A stretch of 64,000 nucleotides of DNA from Chlorops oryzae. Taxonomy: Eukaryota > Arthropoda > Insecta > Diptera > Chloropidae. The position numbers were made by a program, and so were the translations under genes. The DNA lies in the NCBI GenBank assembly GCA_020466095.1, contig CM035806.1, positions 4,077,363 through 4,141,362 of the forward strand. The letters run 5' to 3'. Positions 1-12,831 of this stretch are shown one piece after another (positions within the stretch are counted from its first letter, which is position 1; each line of letters opens with the position of its first letter). A model generated the notes under the pieces. That model had not been told where the DNA came from. It did no database searches and saw only the letters and a program-made list of their open reading frames with translations.

Positions 1-68
1 AAACTAATGGAAAAGTTCACGTGAAATATTATTCAGATTAGGGGTGCATATTTCCTTTTCATATTTCA

Positions 69-104
<36 letters not shown>

Positions 105-346
105 GCTGCAGCAAAAGCTTTTCAACATAATGCGAAGACTATTGTTTATTTTGCAATTTCTTATTCAGTTTATATAAATATGTATTTCCTTTCATTTTCC
201 TTCATTTAACTCATTGGAAACTATGACACACCCTGTATAATCTTATTTGCCTTGATTCGTTATCAAGAATAAAACCCCTTCGATAAGTCAGATTTTCAAC
301 CAGCACACAAAAATTTCACGAACAGTTGAAATTCCGATTACGATTT

Positions 347-381
<35 letters not shown>

Positions 382-1140
382 TTTTTTTACTATAAAACAC
401 TAGCGAGCACGATCGTTATTTGAATTTATATTTAAGCTTTTTATTTAATTTTATATATGTATTCTGTGAGTTCATCAATTAAATTTAAACCTTTTTCTTC
501 TCTCATTTTTTGCATTATTTTTTACTTTGAATTTTCATTCTTTTTTCTTATTTGTTTATTTACTTTTTCGTTTTCATCATAGTTCATTTATAAATATTGC
601 AATTTCTCTTTTTCGAAGTATATTCGCTTCAAAAGTGAAAACAAAAAAAAAAAAAAAAAAATTATATTGAAAAATTATTTAAATAAATAGCACAAAACAG
701 TAAAGGAGGGGGGGGAAAAAAAAGACAAGAAATTAAAGCATTAAACAGTGCAAATATTAACAAAATTTTATAAATAATTAACTAACACTTTGACTATTTC
801 AAAATAATAATCAATCGCATGGAAAACAGTATCAACACTCAGTTATACAAAGAATCTTTTCTACTTCATCGTCTACTTGTTCTTCTTCTTCTTTGTCTTC
901 TTTGTAATATTCTTTTCGTTTCGTTTCATTTCGTTTTGATTTTGGGTTTTGCTTCTTTCATTCAGGAAAATTTCAGCTTCACTTTACCTTTTATTTTTTC
1001 GCTTGTTTTTGTGTTCGTTTTGAATTTGGACGGGTTTACTACTTTTTTTTTTTTTTTTTTAAGCAAATTTCTTTTGTTTTGTCTTTTCTTTTTGAATTTC
1101 TGTTTTTTTTTTTTTTTTTTTTTTTTTTTGGAATAAAATT
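1..1140 (-). other. Probable staufen 3'UTR and downstream flank
   Basis: AT-rich and non-coding, downstream of the staufen stop on the minus strand. It contains long T/A homopolymers (for example 1042-1060 and 1102-1129), a (TA)n run at 350-377 and poly-A at 69-102. Several minus-strand AATAAA words occur (for example the complement of 555-560), so no single polyadenylation site can be chosen. The 105-codon plus-strand open frame here (819-1136) is F/L-rich homopolymer translation and is not a gene. Confidence 0.5.
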
Positions 1141-1326
1141 TTAATTGCTTTTTGAATTGTTGAGGCCCAAATCGCTAAGAATTTTCAAAGCATTTCGTGC
1201 AGCATCGTTTTGAGATTCATTGGTGCTTTTTCCGAAGCCATGACAGATTTGTGGTGGATCCGTTGAAAGCGTTACAATTGTAAGGAACTCCTTGTGATTG
1301 CCTTTGGGAAAGTCAGAGAAGTCCAC
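1141..1326 (-). CDS. stau: staufen coding exon 6 (dsRBD5, C-terminus)
   Basis: Acceptor ccttattag|GTGGAC (1326), stop TAA at 1143-1141. It encodes VDFSDFPKGNHKEFLTIVTL and continues through PPQICHGFGKS and ESQNDAARNALKILSDLGLNN, almost the same as fly Staufen dsRBD5. This domain binds Miranda (prospero RNP localisation in neuroblasts) and is needed for oskar translation, rather than for RNA binding itself. Joined in phase 0 to FE of exon 5, it gives GFEVDFSDFPKG, the family's junction. The frame is clean. Confidence 0.93.
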   Translation of the reverse strand: MDFSDFPKGNHKEFLTIVTLSTDPPQICHGFGKSTNESQNDAARNALKILSDLGLNNSKSN

Positions 1327-4300
1327 CTAATAAGGTAATAATAATTGATTAATTTTCGAAAAAAAAAAAAATCAGTGGAAGACAGATTGAGATGAATCAG
1401 CGGGGGCAGCGGTTCTGATTCATTGTAATAAATAAAATGTAGAGCAGTACTCACCAGTGTTGGAAAATGGAAATTTCAGTGTGTACCTAAAATGGCCCAT
1501 TAATTGTACCTAAATATAGTAAAGTGTACCTAATATACCCAGCCGGAATTTTTTTCATAAATGATAAATTATATACCCAGCCGGAATTTTTCTCATAAAT
1601 GGCAAATTTATTAATGTTTTCAGCGAAGACATCAAGGGGAAAATTAGAGTTCTTCTCAAATCTGATGACATGATCATTTAAAAGAGATGTTATTCATACC
1701 AATTCTAATGGCAATGTCATCGAGAGAAGGTGTTATTCACTCCCGAACGATGGCATTGTCTTGCAAAACGAGAGGTACTGATACGATGGAGTAATATACA
1801 GTAGTTTCGGTATATAAGAAAGTCGATTTTGCCAAAAAATTTCATTCCTATATCCGGTTTTTTCTTAAATAAGAGCCCGTTTATAAGAAAATTCTTTCTT
1901 ATAAAAAAAAACCGTTTATAAGAAAATTTTTTTTTATATAAACAATCGATATTTGAAAATAGGGGTGTTAATTTTTTGATAAAAACCCAGTTTCTTATAT
2001 AAAATTTTTTCCATACAAAAACAGTTTTTGGTTTTGGTAAACAGTTTCTTAAAGGTGGGTTTTTTTTATATACGAGTTTCTTATATAGCGAAACTACTGT
2101 ATTGCAATTTCGATGACCAACCTGACTCTAGACCAACATAAAATACAAGAAGGTGAAACATCAAAACATCTAACACCTAGTCCGCACTGGAAGCACTATG
2201 CTATCTTTTTTGGGAAATGTAACAGGTTGGCTGATAAGTCCCCGGTCTGACACATAGATGGCGTCGCTAGTATTAAATGCATATTATTTTTATATAGTGG
2301 CAACCTTCAAATGATTCGTGTCAAAATTTGACGTCTGTAAGTCAATTAGTTTGTGAGATAGAGCGTCTTTTGTGAAGCAACTTTTGTTATTGTGAAAAAA
2401 AAATGGAAAAAATGGAATTTCGTGTTTTGATAAAATACTGTTTTCTGAAGGGAAAAAATACAGTGGAAGCAAAAACTTGGCTTGATAATGAGTTTCCGGA
2501 CTCTGCCCCAGGAAAATCAACAATAATTGATTGGTATGCAAAATTCAAGCGTGGTGAAATGAGCACGGAGGACGGTGAACGCAGTGGACGCCCGAAAGAG
2601 GTGGTTACCGACGAAAACATCAAAAAAATTCACAAAATGATTTTGAATGACCGTAAAATGAAGTTGATCGAGATAGCAGAGGCCTTAAAGATATCAAAGG
2701 AACGTGTTGGTCATATCATTCATCAATATTTGGATATGAAAAAGCTCTGTGCAAAATGGGTGCCGCGCGAGCTCACATTTGACCAAAAACAACAACGTGT
2801 TGATGATTCTGAGCGGTGTTTGCAGCTGTTAACTCGCAATACACCCGAGTTTTTGCGTCGATATGTGACAATGGATGAAACATGGCTCTATCACTACACT
2901 CCTGAGTCCAATCGACAGTCGGCTGAGTGGACAGCGATCGGTGAACCGTCTCCGAAGCGTGGAAAGACTCAAAAGTCCGCTGGCAAAGTAATGGCCTCTG
3001 TTTTTTTGGGATGGGCATGGAATAATTTTTATCGATTATCTTGAGAAGGGAAAAACCATCAACAGTGACTATTATATGTCGTTATTGGAGCGTTTGAAGG
3101 TCGAAATCGCGGCAAAACGGCCCCATATGAAGAAGAAAAAAGTGTTGTTCCACCAAGACAACGCACCGTGCCACAAGTCATTGAGAACGATGGCAAAAAT
3201 TCATGAATTAGGCTTCGAATTGCTTCCCCACCCACCGTATTCTCCAGATCTGGCCCCCAGCGACTTTTTCTTGTTCTCAGACCTCAAAAGGATGCTCGCA
3301 GGGAAAAAATTTGGCTGCAATGAAGAGGTGATCGCCGAAACTGAGGCCTATTTTGAGGCAAAACCGAAGGAGTACTACCAAAATGGTATCAAAAAATTGG
3401 AAGGTCGTTATAATCGTTGTATCGCTCTTGAAGGGAACTATGTTGAATAATAAAAGCGAATTTTGACAAAAAAATGTGTTTTTCTTTGTTAGACCGGGGA
3501 CTTATCAGCCAACCTGTTATAATACAATTTCTGCAAACACTACGCAGATAACCACAGAAGACCTTTCTCCATTTAATTCACCAACAAAATTTCTTCATCT
3601 TCAAATTGTACCTAAAATGGACAAATTGTACCTAATGTACCTTTGAAGTGAAAAAGGGCCGAAAAAGGTACAATTACACCTACTTTTCCAACACTGGTAC
3701 TCACCTCAAATCCCAAAAGTTCTGCAAGGTATAAGAGTTGACGTTTCATCATTGGTGTTGCGCTGCTTGCATTAGTACTATTGGTGGTAGTGGTGGTGGT
3801 ATTGTTGTTGCTGGTTACGCTTGTTGCATCGGTGGTGGCAACAGTAGCCGCCGTTGCATTAGCCGTGTTTGTTGTCGTTGTATTCGAAACAGTTGAAGCT
3901 GTTTCTGTGCTTGATTGTGTTGTGGCTGCTGCTGCTGCTGCTGTTGTTGTGTTGTTGTTGTATTTTCTGGATTGGTTTGTTGCATGGTAGAAGTTGTTGT
4001 TATTGGCTCTTTTGCCGCAACTGCTGAGGGTGGTGTTGGTGGTGGTGGTAGGGGTGGTGGAGATACTTGAGCACATCTTGAGGAATTCGGTTCTCTCTTT
4101 GGTGTCTCCGTTGCAGAAGATTTGCCTGAGCTTGAGGTACTCACTGTTTGGCATGCTGAGGAGGTATTTTCTTTCTTCTTTGTACCATCTAAAACGAATT
4201 TTAAAAAAAAAAAAAAAGTGTTTGGCAAATTAGTTTCGATTAGTTTCTGCAACTTCTCGTTTCGAAGGACGACTTACTCTTTTTATTTTGACGTAGTATG

Positions 4301-7300
4301 AGAATACCAGGTACTTGGCCTGCAGTCGTTGAAACTATTGGAACTTCGGTCGAATTTACAATATCAAGGACACTGCGTGCTTTGTCGGTTAGCGGTGAAG
4401 CTGCCATTTTTTCGGTGCCTTCTTGTGGCTTATCGATGACGTTCTTTTGCGGCGATGGCGGCATGCTAATGGCACTTATGTTAGCTTCCTGCGAACTATC
4501 GATTTCAGCATTGGTGTTTTGTGCAGCTTCAGCTTCAGCCAAGGCAGTTAGTAAATCTTTGCGAGGATAAAGATAGGAAATTATTAAAAAAAAAAAAAAA
4601 GGAGAAATAAAGCTTTAGTTCAATGAAATTTGAAATTTTGTGTTAGTTTTATAGTGCATTTCCATATGGTGTTTAACTCGCGTTTAAGCGTTTAGGGCCC
4701 TAAACGAGGTGTTAAACTCGTGTTTTGCCATACAAAAGTTAAACGCGATAACAAAGTGTTTATCTTTTTAACACCTCATAAACACTGTCATCGATAGGAA
4801 AAAAATCGATTTTTCGTATCGGAATTTCATGCATATCTAACTGTCAAAAGAAAATCAAAACAAAAAACGAAAATGGAAGGTAAAGACGAAATACTTTGCG
4901 TTGAATATTTATCTAATTACTTGCAAATTATTTTTCCAGATATCAATAGCGACTGTCAAAATGCCATAAAATCTTGATCTTTGTCGCTTGAATTATCCAT
5001 TTCTTTTAACTTCACAAAATAATTGCAATTTGTGTTGCTCATGTTTTGCAATGTTGCCAAAAGCAAAACTAAAAATTCCCTACAAACTACAAAAAATTCC
5101 CTAAATTTTTTTACACACGGAAAAATTCGATAAAAAATGTATAATATGCGCAAGGCATAATCTTGTATTGTATGATTCTTGGTAGAGTATCGATGCTGAA
5201 CGATAGTTTTTTTTACCAAAAATAATAAAATTAAGGTTATGGGCCATGTCACAGAAATCGATTTCAAAACCGTGTAAAAATTATAATCCTCCTAAATTCT
5301 TTCAGATATAGTTTTTTCTGGGTTTTCCACATCCACTTCCAACTCCACGAGACGAGACGTTTATTTTGTCGTTTTTATTGATCGACAACAAACTATATTC
5401 AAAATATTTCTTAATATTTAAGTATATACCACGAATTCCCTACATTTTGCCGAATTTAATAATTCTGTCCCTCTTTCCCTTCAAGTGATTTTCATACAAA
5501 TGGCAACACTGCTTGCAATTGTAAATAAACAAACAGCTGTCAAACTTAAACACCTCGCATACGTGGAACCGCTCGAAGTGTTTAGCTAAACATCTCAGAG
5601 TTAAACACCATATAGAAACGCGCTATTAAAGCCATTTATGTTGTTGAAAATATGCAGTGGGAAAAAAGTGGGCATGACAAAAGGGGCGGTCTTATGAAAA
5701 TATCTTGCATCCGCAATATCATAATTGAGGGATCGAAAGACGAGTCATAGGCATTTGAATCTATCTATTTTGCCTATGAAAAATTCCTGAATAATTCGTC
5801 TTAATAAGAGGCGTGGTGTCTAGGATTTACCCTTTCAGTAATGATGAGGTAAATTTATAAAAAAAAAAAGGACTACTGTGAGGTTACTCAGAATATGACT
5901 GGTTAATATGTAGAGTGTTTTATATATGGGAATTGACTAGGCCTTCAGTAACAATAAGTGGACCAGAAGAAGTGCATTTAAAAAATTTGGCCAACTGTTA
6001 CAAATGGGACAATTATTGTTGACCACAGAAGGTCTATTCGAGGAGTAGTTAAATGTTGGAACGGTTGTTTGTCAATGATAGCTCAATGTTAAAAAAAGAC
6101 AGTTTCAAGCATTGGTTGGCGAATTAAAAGGGACTAGTTCTGGTATTTTTTTTTTTTTTTTTTTTTGACTAGTCGGGGAATAGTTGGAGAGCAGCAGAAA
6201 TAACTGAAGAGTAGCTTCCGATTTTTGTGTGTCGGCGGCTGGTGTTGTATTGACTATAAAGCCCCCCTAATTTGTTTTCTAAATATCGTTCGGACGACAC
6301 TAAGACAAATTTCATTAGGCCTTCAAAATGTATCGAAAAATCGTAATTGTACTTACTTTCGGCTGCATTTCGTTTGGCAATTTTTTTATTTTTACCAGTA
6401 CCCCTTGCCACAATGCCTTGTGCGGAGACTTCAACAAGGAATTCCCGACGTCTTGGTTTTTCATTGTTGCCGGTCTTTGTTAGGAATTCGAAAATAGGCT
6501 CTTTTTCCTTACGATTCTGTTGAAGCTGAATAAGTTTTGTGATTGGATTTTCATCATCTTCGTCGGTTTTTCTTTCTCTTTCTCTTTATACTTCACAGCA
6601 ATGATATCACGTTTTCCACGCTTGCCAGCAACACCAGCAGAAGCACCACCACCACACCACCACCGCCAGCACTAGAAGCAGCACCACCAGCAGCAGCGGC
6701 GGCTGGGGTCTTATTATTCGGTGACAAAGCGATTTTCGCCGGGGTCTTAACTTTAATCCGTTTCGTTGGCGATTTAATTGGTGTCAACGGCGGTAGCTTC
6801 TTCAATTCGATCAACATTTTCTCAGCGGCACGTTTTTTCGATATTTTCTTGCCGTGTCCTTCACCCTCGGTGACAATGGTGCCGACAATGCATGCTGTTA
6901 TAAAATTTCGCATATGAGCGGGTCCTTCTTCACGAAGAATTTTAAAATGCACTTGCATGTTACGTTTTACGGCAGCCTCGTGTACTTGCGAGACCGGAGA
7001 TTTGGCATCGCTCTCATCCATGCTTTCATCGAGTTCATCGAACGATTTCTCTTCGGCTCTCGCTTTTAAGACTTGCAATGCCCGTGCGGCTGCATCGTGC
7101 TTCGCCTGTTGCAGTGTCCTTCCAATGCCAACATACTTTTGTTTACCACGATTAATGTTATTTTGTATGGAGTTGTTGGCAGACCAAATTGCGGATGCAT
7201 ACGATGATGTACTGGTACTGGTGCCATACCAGCTGGCGGTGGCGGAGGTGGCAGCAAAGAATAACGTTGATGATGATGATTATATCTATGAATTGGTGGA

Positions 7301-9510
7301 TAGCCGCGATGTGTTATGTACGAACGCTGATGGGGATATTGCATATGCGGTGGCGGTGGAGGCGGCGGTGGTGGTGCTGGATAAATACCGCCATGTAATT
7401 CATAATTATTACGCCTTGGACCATAGCCTGGATCGTGTTGTATTATGCGTTGATGCATTGGTGGTGGCGGTGGCGGCGGCGGCGGTGGCGCCATTATATG
7501 TCCACCGTGTCCACCATGTGCAGATGCTGGCAATGGCATTGGCGGACGTGGTCCGCCATAATGATGTGTTGGTATGCCGCCGCCGCCGCCGCCGCCGCCG
7601 CTATTATCGTGCATAACATCAATGTATTCCGTTGGCGATGCCGTTGACATTGTTGTCGGCGGCATCTGACGTGGATCGTAAAGGTAATATGTTTGTTGAC
7701 CTAATTTCATGGCTAGGGCATTCAATTCAACTGTTGGCATTATATAATGACGACTTTTACCATCTTCGTTATTACGATTTGCCTTCGGTATTGGATGTTT
7801 ATAGGCAGTCTTTTCGATCGCTTGCGAAGCAGCAAGATGTTGAGCTTTCTTAATTTTGAAGCCTTCGGCGGTGTACTCCTCATCGCCAAGTTTTAGTGTC
7901 ACAGTAAATCGCTTACAATGCGCTGGACCTTTTTCACCGGTCAAACGATATTGATGGGTTATCTGCAAAATGAAGATGAAAATGAAAATTCAAATGAAAT
8001 CAGAAAATCCATGAAAAAGAATCCATCCGGAAATGGATAGAGATTTTCAGTATTCAATGCCTTTCTCTACTATGAACATTTGTTATGCTACGTCTGAATA
8101 CGTGAATTCGTTTGAGATCTTAAAGACTAACTACCCGCCGCTCACCTTATTGAATCTGGCCAACTCATTCACCAAACACATTGGTGTCTTTTCTTTAGCG
8201 TTTTTCATCACAACTGAGTCCCCATTCGAGAGTAGGCTATTCTGTAATTGATGAGTACCACCAATTTCACCAGATGCCGATGCCGATGCCGACGCCGATT
8301 CCGATGCCGATGATGCTATAACCTGAGTTTCAGTTGAATTGTTTTCGTTGTTGATCTCATGTGAAGGTGATACACCTTCAGATGTATTGAGCGAACTTTC
8401 CTGAGATTGCTGCAGTCCGTTGAGGTCTGCTGATTCTGTTTCGTTTTGATACGAATTATCATCGATTAGGGATGAATTGTTCTCTTCACCACCACCATCA
8501 TCATTTCGCATTGGCGTTGAAATATTACCACTGATTAAAACCTCATTGGAAGTCTTTGGTGGTGATGTCGTTGTAGCTGCTTGGCTTGTTGATTTCTTTG
8601 ATATGCGATTTGGATTTTGTAGTATCGCTTTTGGTGTTGAATAATTTGTTGCTGCTGGGTTTATTATGTTATTATTACTATTTGTATTATTGTTGTTGTT
8701 ATTATTATTATTCGCATATTTCGTTTTGCTGCCCGCGTATCCACTATACGATTGATAATGTTGTTGATTTGGTATATTGATAGTGTGTGATTGTTGTTGC
8801 TGTTGCTGCTGCTGCTGCTGCTGTTGTGGCAAGTGGCTCTTTATTTGAATTACATTTTGTTGTTGTTGCTGTTGCTGATGTTGTTTCGATTGATGATGCA
8901 TCTGAGAAACATTTCGATGTGTTGTTTGATGTTGAGCAACTTGTTGCTGCGGCTGTTGCTTTATGACGCCCATATGTTGTTGCTGTGTTGTTGTTGTTGT
9001 TGTTGCTGACTCTCCTGCGTTTGTTGTACATTGATATGATTATATTGTGGATAGGCGTTGTTGTTATTGTTATTATTATTATTTTGTTATTATTATTATT
9101 GTTATTATTATTATTATTGCTGTTATTATTATTGTTGTTATTATGGTGACTATGGTTATTGTTCTTATAACTTAAGTGTTGATGTTGTTGACGAATTTTT
9201 TGCATCTGCGTTGATTGATTATGAACCGACGTTGTCAAATGCTGCTTCGGTAAACTGGAAAATGGAGGAAATTTTTCTTTTAATATGGAAAATCTTTGAT
9301 AAAAATTTGTCTAAAATCGGGATCTCTCAATCATAAGGCGTCAATAAAACAGTGAATCAATTAAACTGCCGATCAATTAAACTTCCGATTGACCAACAAA
9401 TGATTCCATCAATCAATACAACAATGAAACTAACCACCAGGCGGTGGTTCTATCATTCCACCAATCAATGAATTGGATAGAGCCTACATCCTCCCACGAA
9501 TAAGAATCTG

Positions 9511-9544
<34 letters not shown>

Positions 9545-10477
9545 AATTCCCAGCGGCCAATAGTGCCTACCGCCTACAAAGTATACGAGACTTAGTCAAG
9601 AAACGTTGAACTGCTGCCAATAGCTTACTTTACGAGATGAGCATGCAAATTATAGGATTGTAGCGTAACTCTACAAAACGGCACGCTCGAACAAAAGTAT
9701 ACTAGGATGGTATATGAGGTCGTATGCATTACCGCCTACGGCCTAAAAAATGTGTCACGAATCATCGCTTCTGTAGGCAGCATTTTGGCCGCTAGGATAG
9801 TGTACTCTCACTTAAGCGGACGCCTACGAGACCGAAAATATATCCGCTCAAGAGGAAACTCCTTGAGAAACAGGACGACTAGAAATTCCAAAAAAATAAG
9901 TGTCCGCATAAGAGAGGTTTCCGCTTTAGAGGGGTGTCCGCAAGCAGAGGGTACAGAGTTCCTCTCATTCCCTACAAAAAAAAAAAAAAAAAAAAATAAA
10001 AAAAGAAGCTACCGAAAATTGTCCTCCATTTCAATTTGAGAGTGCATGTCAAGCAAAATTGAAAGCGACAGGCGAACAGTGGAATCATTGACGAAGTAAA
10101 ACCTCGAAAAAACACACACATACGATCTCTCTCTCTTCTCTCCTCTCTCTCTTCAGGCACACAAACAACACCATTGAATTTGGATGATTGTGAGACAAAA
10201 TGCTTTAATCCAACTTAAACACAAAATTGTGGTCGCACAATTTTTTGAAAATATCCAAATTTCGATGATAATGATCATAAAGACGACGGCACGATGGCGA
10301 TAATGATGATGCACGGAGCAGCGGCGCGACAAGACACGACACGATCAAGTCCCAAAATACAAATAGAAAATTCTACAAAAGGTCGCCGAACGCGCCAAAC
10401 GACACTGACAAGACAAGGAAATGAGAATGCGCTTCTTTGCATAAAGGATTAAGAAACGGAAGCACACAGTAAAAATT

Positions 10478-10508
<31 letters not shown>

Positions 10509-11784
10509 TTTTATAAATAAGAAATGAATTCAAAAAAAAAAAAAGGAAAAATTAGGGGGGAAAAAGACAACAAATCAAAGAGTTCTGCCACTTATGAGTC
10601 CAATGAAAAGGATATGCGCGCCGTGCGAAATATATCGAAATAAAGGAATCAAAATCATACTCGAAAGAGATCAGCGACTCAAAACAGCAGGAACAATGCC
10701 AATAGATCCACATTCAATAGGAGAAGCAGCGAAAAATCTTCTTACTCGGCACATTTTTTCTCCCTTCTTGAATCATTTTTTTTTTCTCCTTTTTATTTAT
10801 TTTTTTCTTCTTTGCTTTTTGCTTTTAACGAGCTTCACCGAACGCGGTTTTCATCTGTAACAACAACAAAAACAACAGTAACAACAACAACAACAAGGCT
10901 ACAGAAGTGAAAAAGGTCCTTGCCAAATAGCTTTATGTATATGCATTGATGGCATGTCAACGCCAGCAGTAAAAATGGTAGCTAAACAGAGAGCCGAGCC
11001 GAGCCGATCCGATCTGCCGCTGTTCAGCTGGAATGAAGGCGAACAACGAACAACAAAAATAAAAGCGGATCTTGGCACACAAAAGCCCTATTCACTGCGA
11101 TGGGCAGAGATGAGTTGAACGGCCGGACGGACGGACGGACGCAGGGACGAATAAATCGCAGAATTGTTTCAAGTCGAGCAAAAGACAATTCGCCTGTCAA
11201 TGTCATTTCGCACTGGCACGTTGACAAATATATTCAACTTTATTGATTCGAATGACCGACCACTCCGAATGTCTTCTGTTGAGCACTTGGAGAGCGATAG
11301 GTAGCAGCAGTAGCTATAACAGTAGCGAGGTATACCAAGCTTGGCACGAAAATTTGCCTTTTTCGCAACAATGAAACGATTTCCTAATTTTGAATATGAG
11401 CGCAGCGCGGCACAACTCCCCGATTTTCCCCTCACCTTTCCGCCTTTCCACTTTCCCTGTTCTCCTTTCGCTTTATTGTTGCCTCAACAGTTGCCGCTTC
11501 AACCATTTGTTGTTGATTATGTCGCGTGGAGGTTTTTGTTGTTTCATGCTTATGCTTGGCATTTCAACTTTTTGTGTTTCCATTTGGGTATGGGTTTTTT
11601 GTTTTTGTTGTTTTTTTTTTTTTTTTTTTAATACTTCAATGGAAAGGGCTTAGCGGAATGGTGAAAAATTAAAAGTAATTGATTTGAGATAAGCCTAATG
11701 AGAGATATGCTCAAAAAATTATGAAGAGCTTCTCGAGTGTATGAAGATATAAATCGGATACACTTTTGAAGAATCCTTTTATCT

Positions 11785-11816
<32 letters not shown>

Positions 11817-12797
11817 TTTTTGAGAAGAGTGAACCGAAAAATTGATTCCTTTATGGATAGCCATCTTGAGCTGAGATAATTAAAAATAAAAAAAATCGAA
11901 TTTCGATACCGGATTCGGGCGATATGAAGTAGGTACATGCTAGTTATAAAGCTCATATAGATCATGCATATGACCGGAACTCGTGTTATACACTGGCAAC
12001 TAAATTAAGTACTTATTGTTGTGAAATTATACTGAGCGATTGATTGCTGAGGGATTCCTAATGATGCGAGTCTTACAGCGATAGCCTCACTTTATTATAT
12101 AACAAGTAAGGGTGTTATAGTCAGGCGAGCCTGACAATAGAATACCCGACACAGACACTTATGTTCGAATAATTTTTAATATCAGGAGTTGTTTAAGACC
12201 ATAGGGGCCCCATATACCGACTTTTGTTTAATTTCTTTATAAAAACCGCCCATTTGCCACGCCCAATTTTTCAATTTTTTTGGGATTCTAATCGGACCCC
12301 TATATATACGCTTAAATTCTAAGTTTCATTGAAATATTTCAATAAAGTCCGCTTTTGAGGCATTTTTGGGATTTTTGTGACAGACCCTAGTACTAGAGGT
12401 ACCCTTAATAATGGTTCTATCGAAAAAATTTTTGGGGAGGACGTTACTGGCTATCAAGGAAGCATACGTGCCAACTTTCGTTCAAGTCCCATTTGTATTT
12501 CGGGTGTAGGAGACAATTTTCGAAAAACGCCCTTATGCCACGCCCACTTTTCAAATTTTTTGAAATCATATTACTTGCGTTTAAACATGTTCAAATACCA
12601 AGTTTCATCAAAATATCTTGAAAAACTCAGGTTTTAGAGCAGTTTTTGTGATTTTCATAACAGACCCTAGTACTGGAGGTACCCCTAAAAATGGTCCGAT
12701 CGGGTCCATTCTCGAACTTGTTCTTACTCATGTCCCCGTGAGCACGCATACCAAATTTTGTCAAGATAGCTCAACTCCTTCGATAAGATAACTGTAT

Positions 12798-12831
<34 letters not shown>

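Larger units (their letters stand above)
1455..3696. mobile_element. hAT-type non-autonomous element with 8-bp TSD, inserted at the staufen splice donor
   Basis: The ends are inverted: CAGTGTTGGAAAA at 1455 and its complement TTTTCCAACACTG ending at 3696. The element is flanked by perfect 8-bp direct repeats GTACTCAC at 1447-1454 and 3697-3704. An 8-bp TSD with CAGTG-type ends is the hAT signature. Without the nested mariner (1,296 bp plus 2 bp) the body is about 0.94 kb and shows no transposase. The sub-terminal regions repeat a GTACCTAA word. On the staufen strand the TSD reads GTGAGTAC, the first eight bases of the intron. Confidence 0.85.

Noticed and set aside
3612..3704. Extension of staufen exon 5 past GFEV into STSVGKVGVI
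   Set aside because: This is read-through into the splice donor and transposon end; the dsRBD continues at 1326 instead.
6957..7968. Plus-strand Val/Ala/Asp-rich frames opposite the dsRBDs
   Set aside because: Antisense shadow of conserved staufen coding sequence.
8744..9238. A separate Asn-rich protein on the minus strand
   Set aside because: Its first part is staufen exon 2; the remainder is the wrong frame after a slip in the AAT/AAC repeat.
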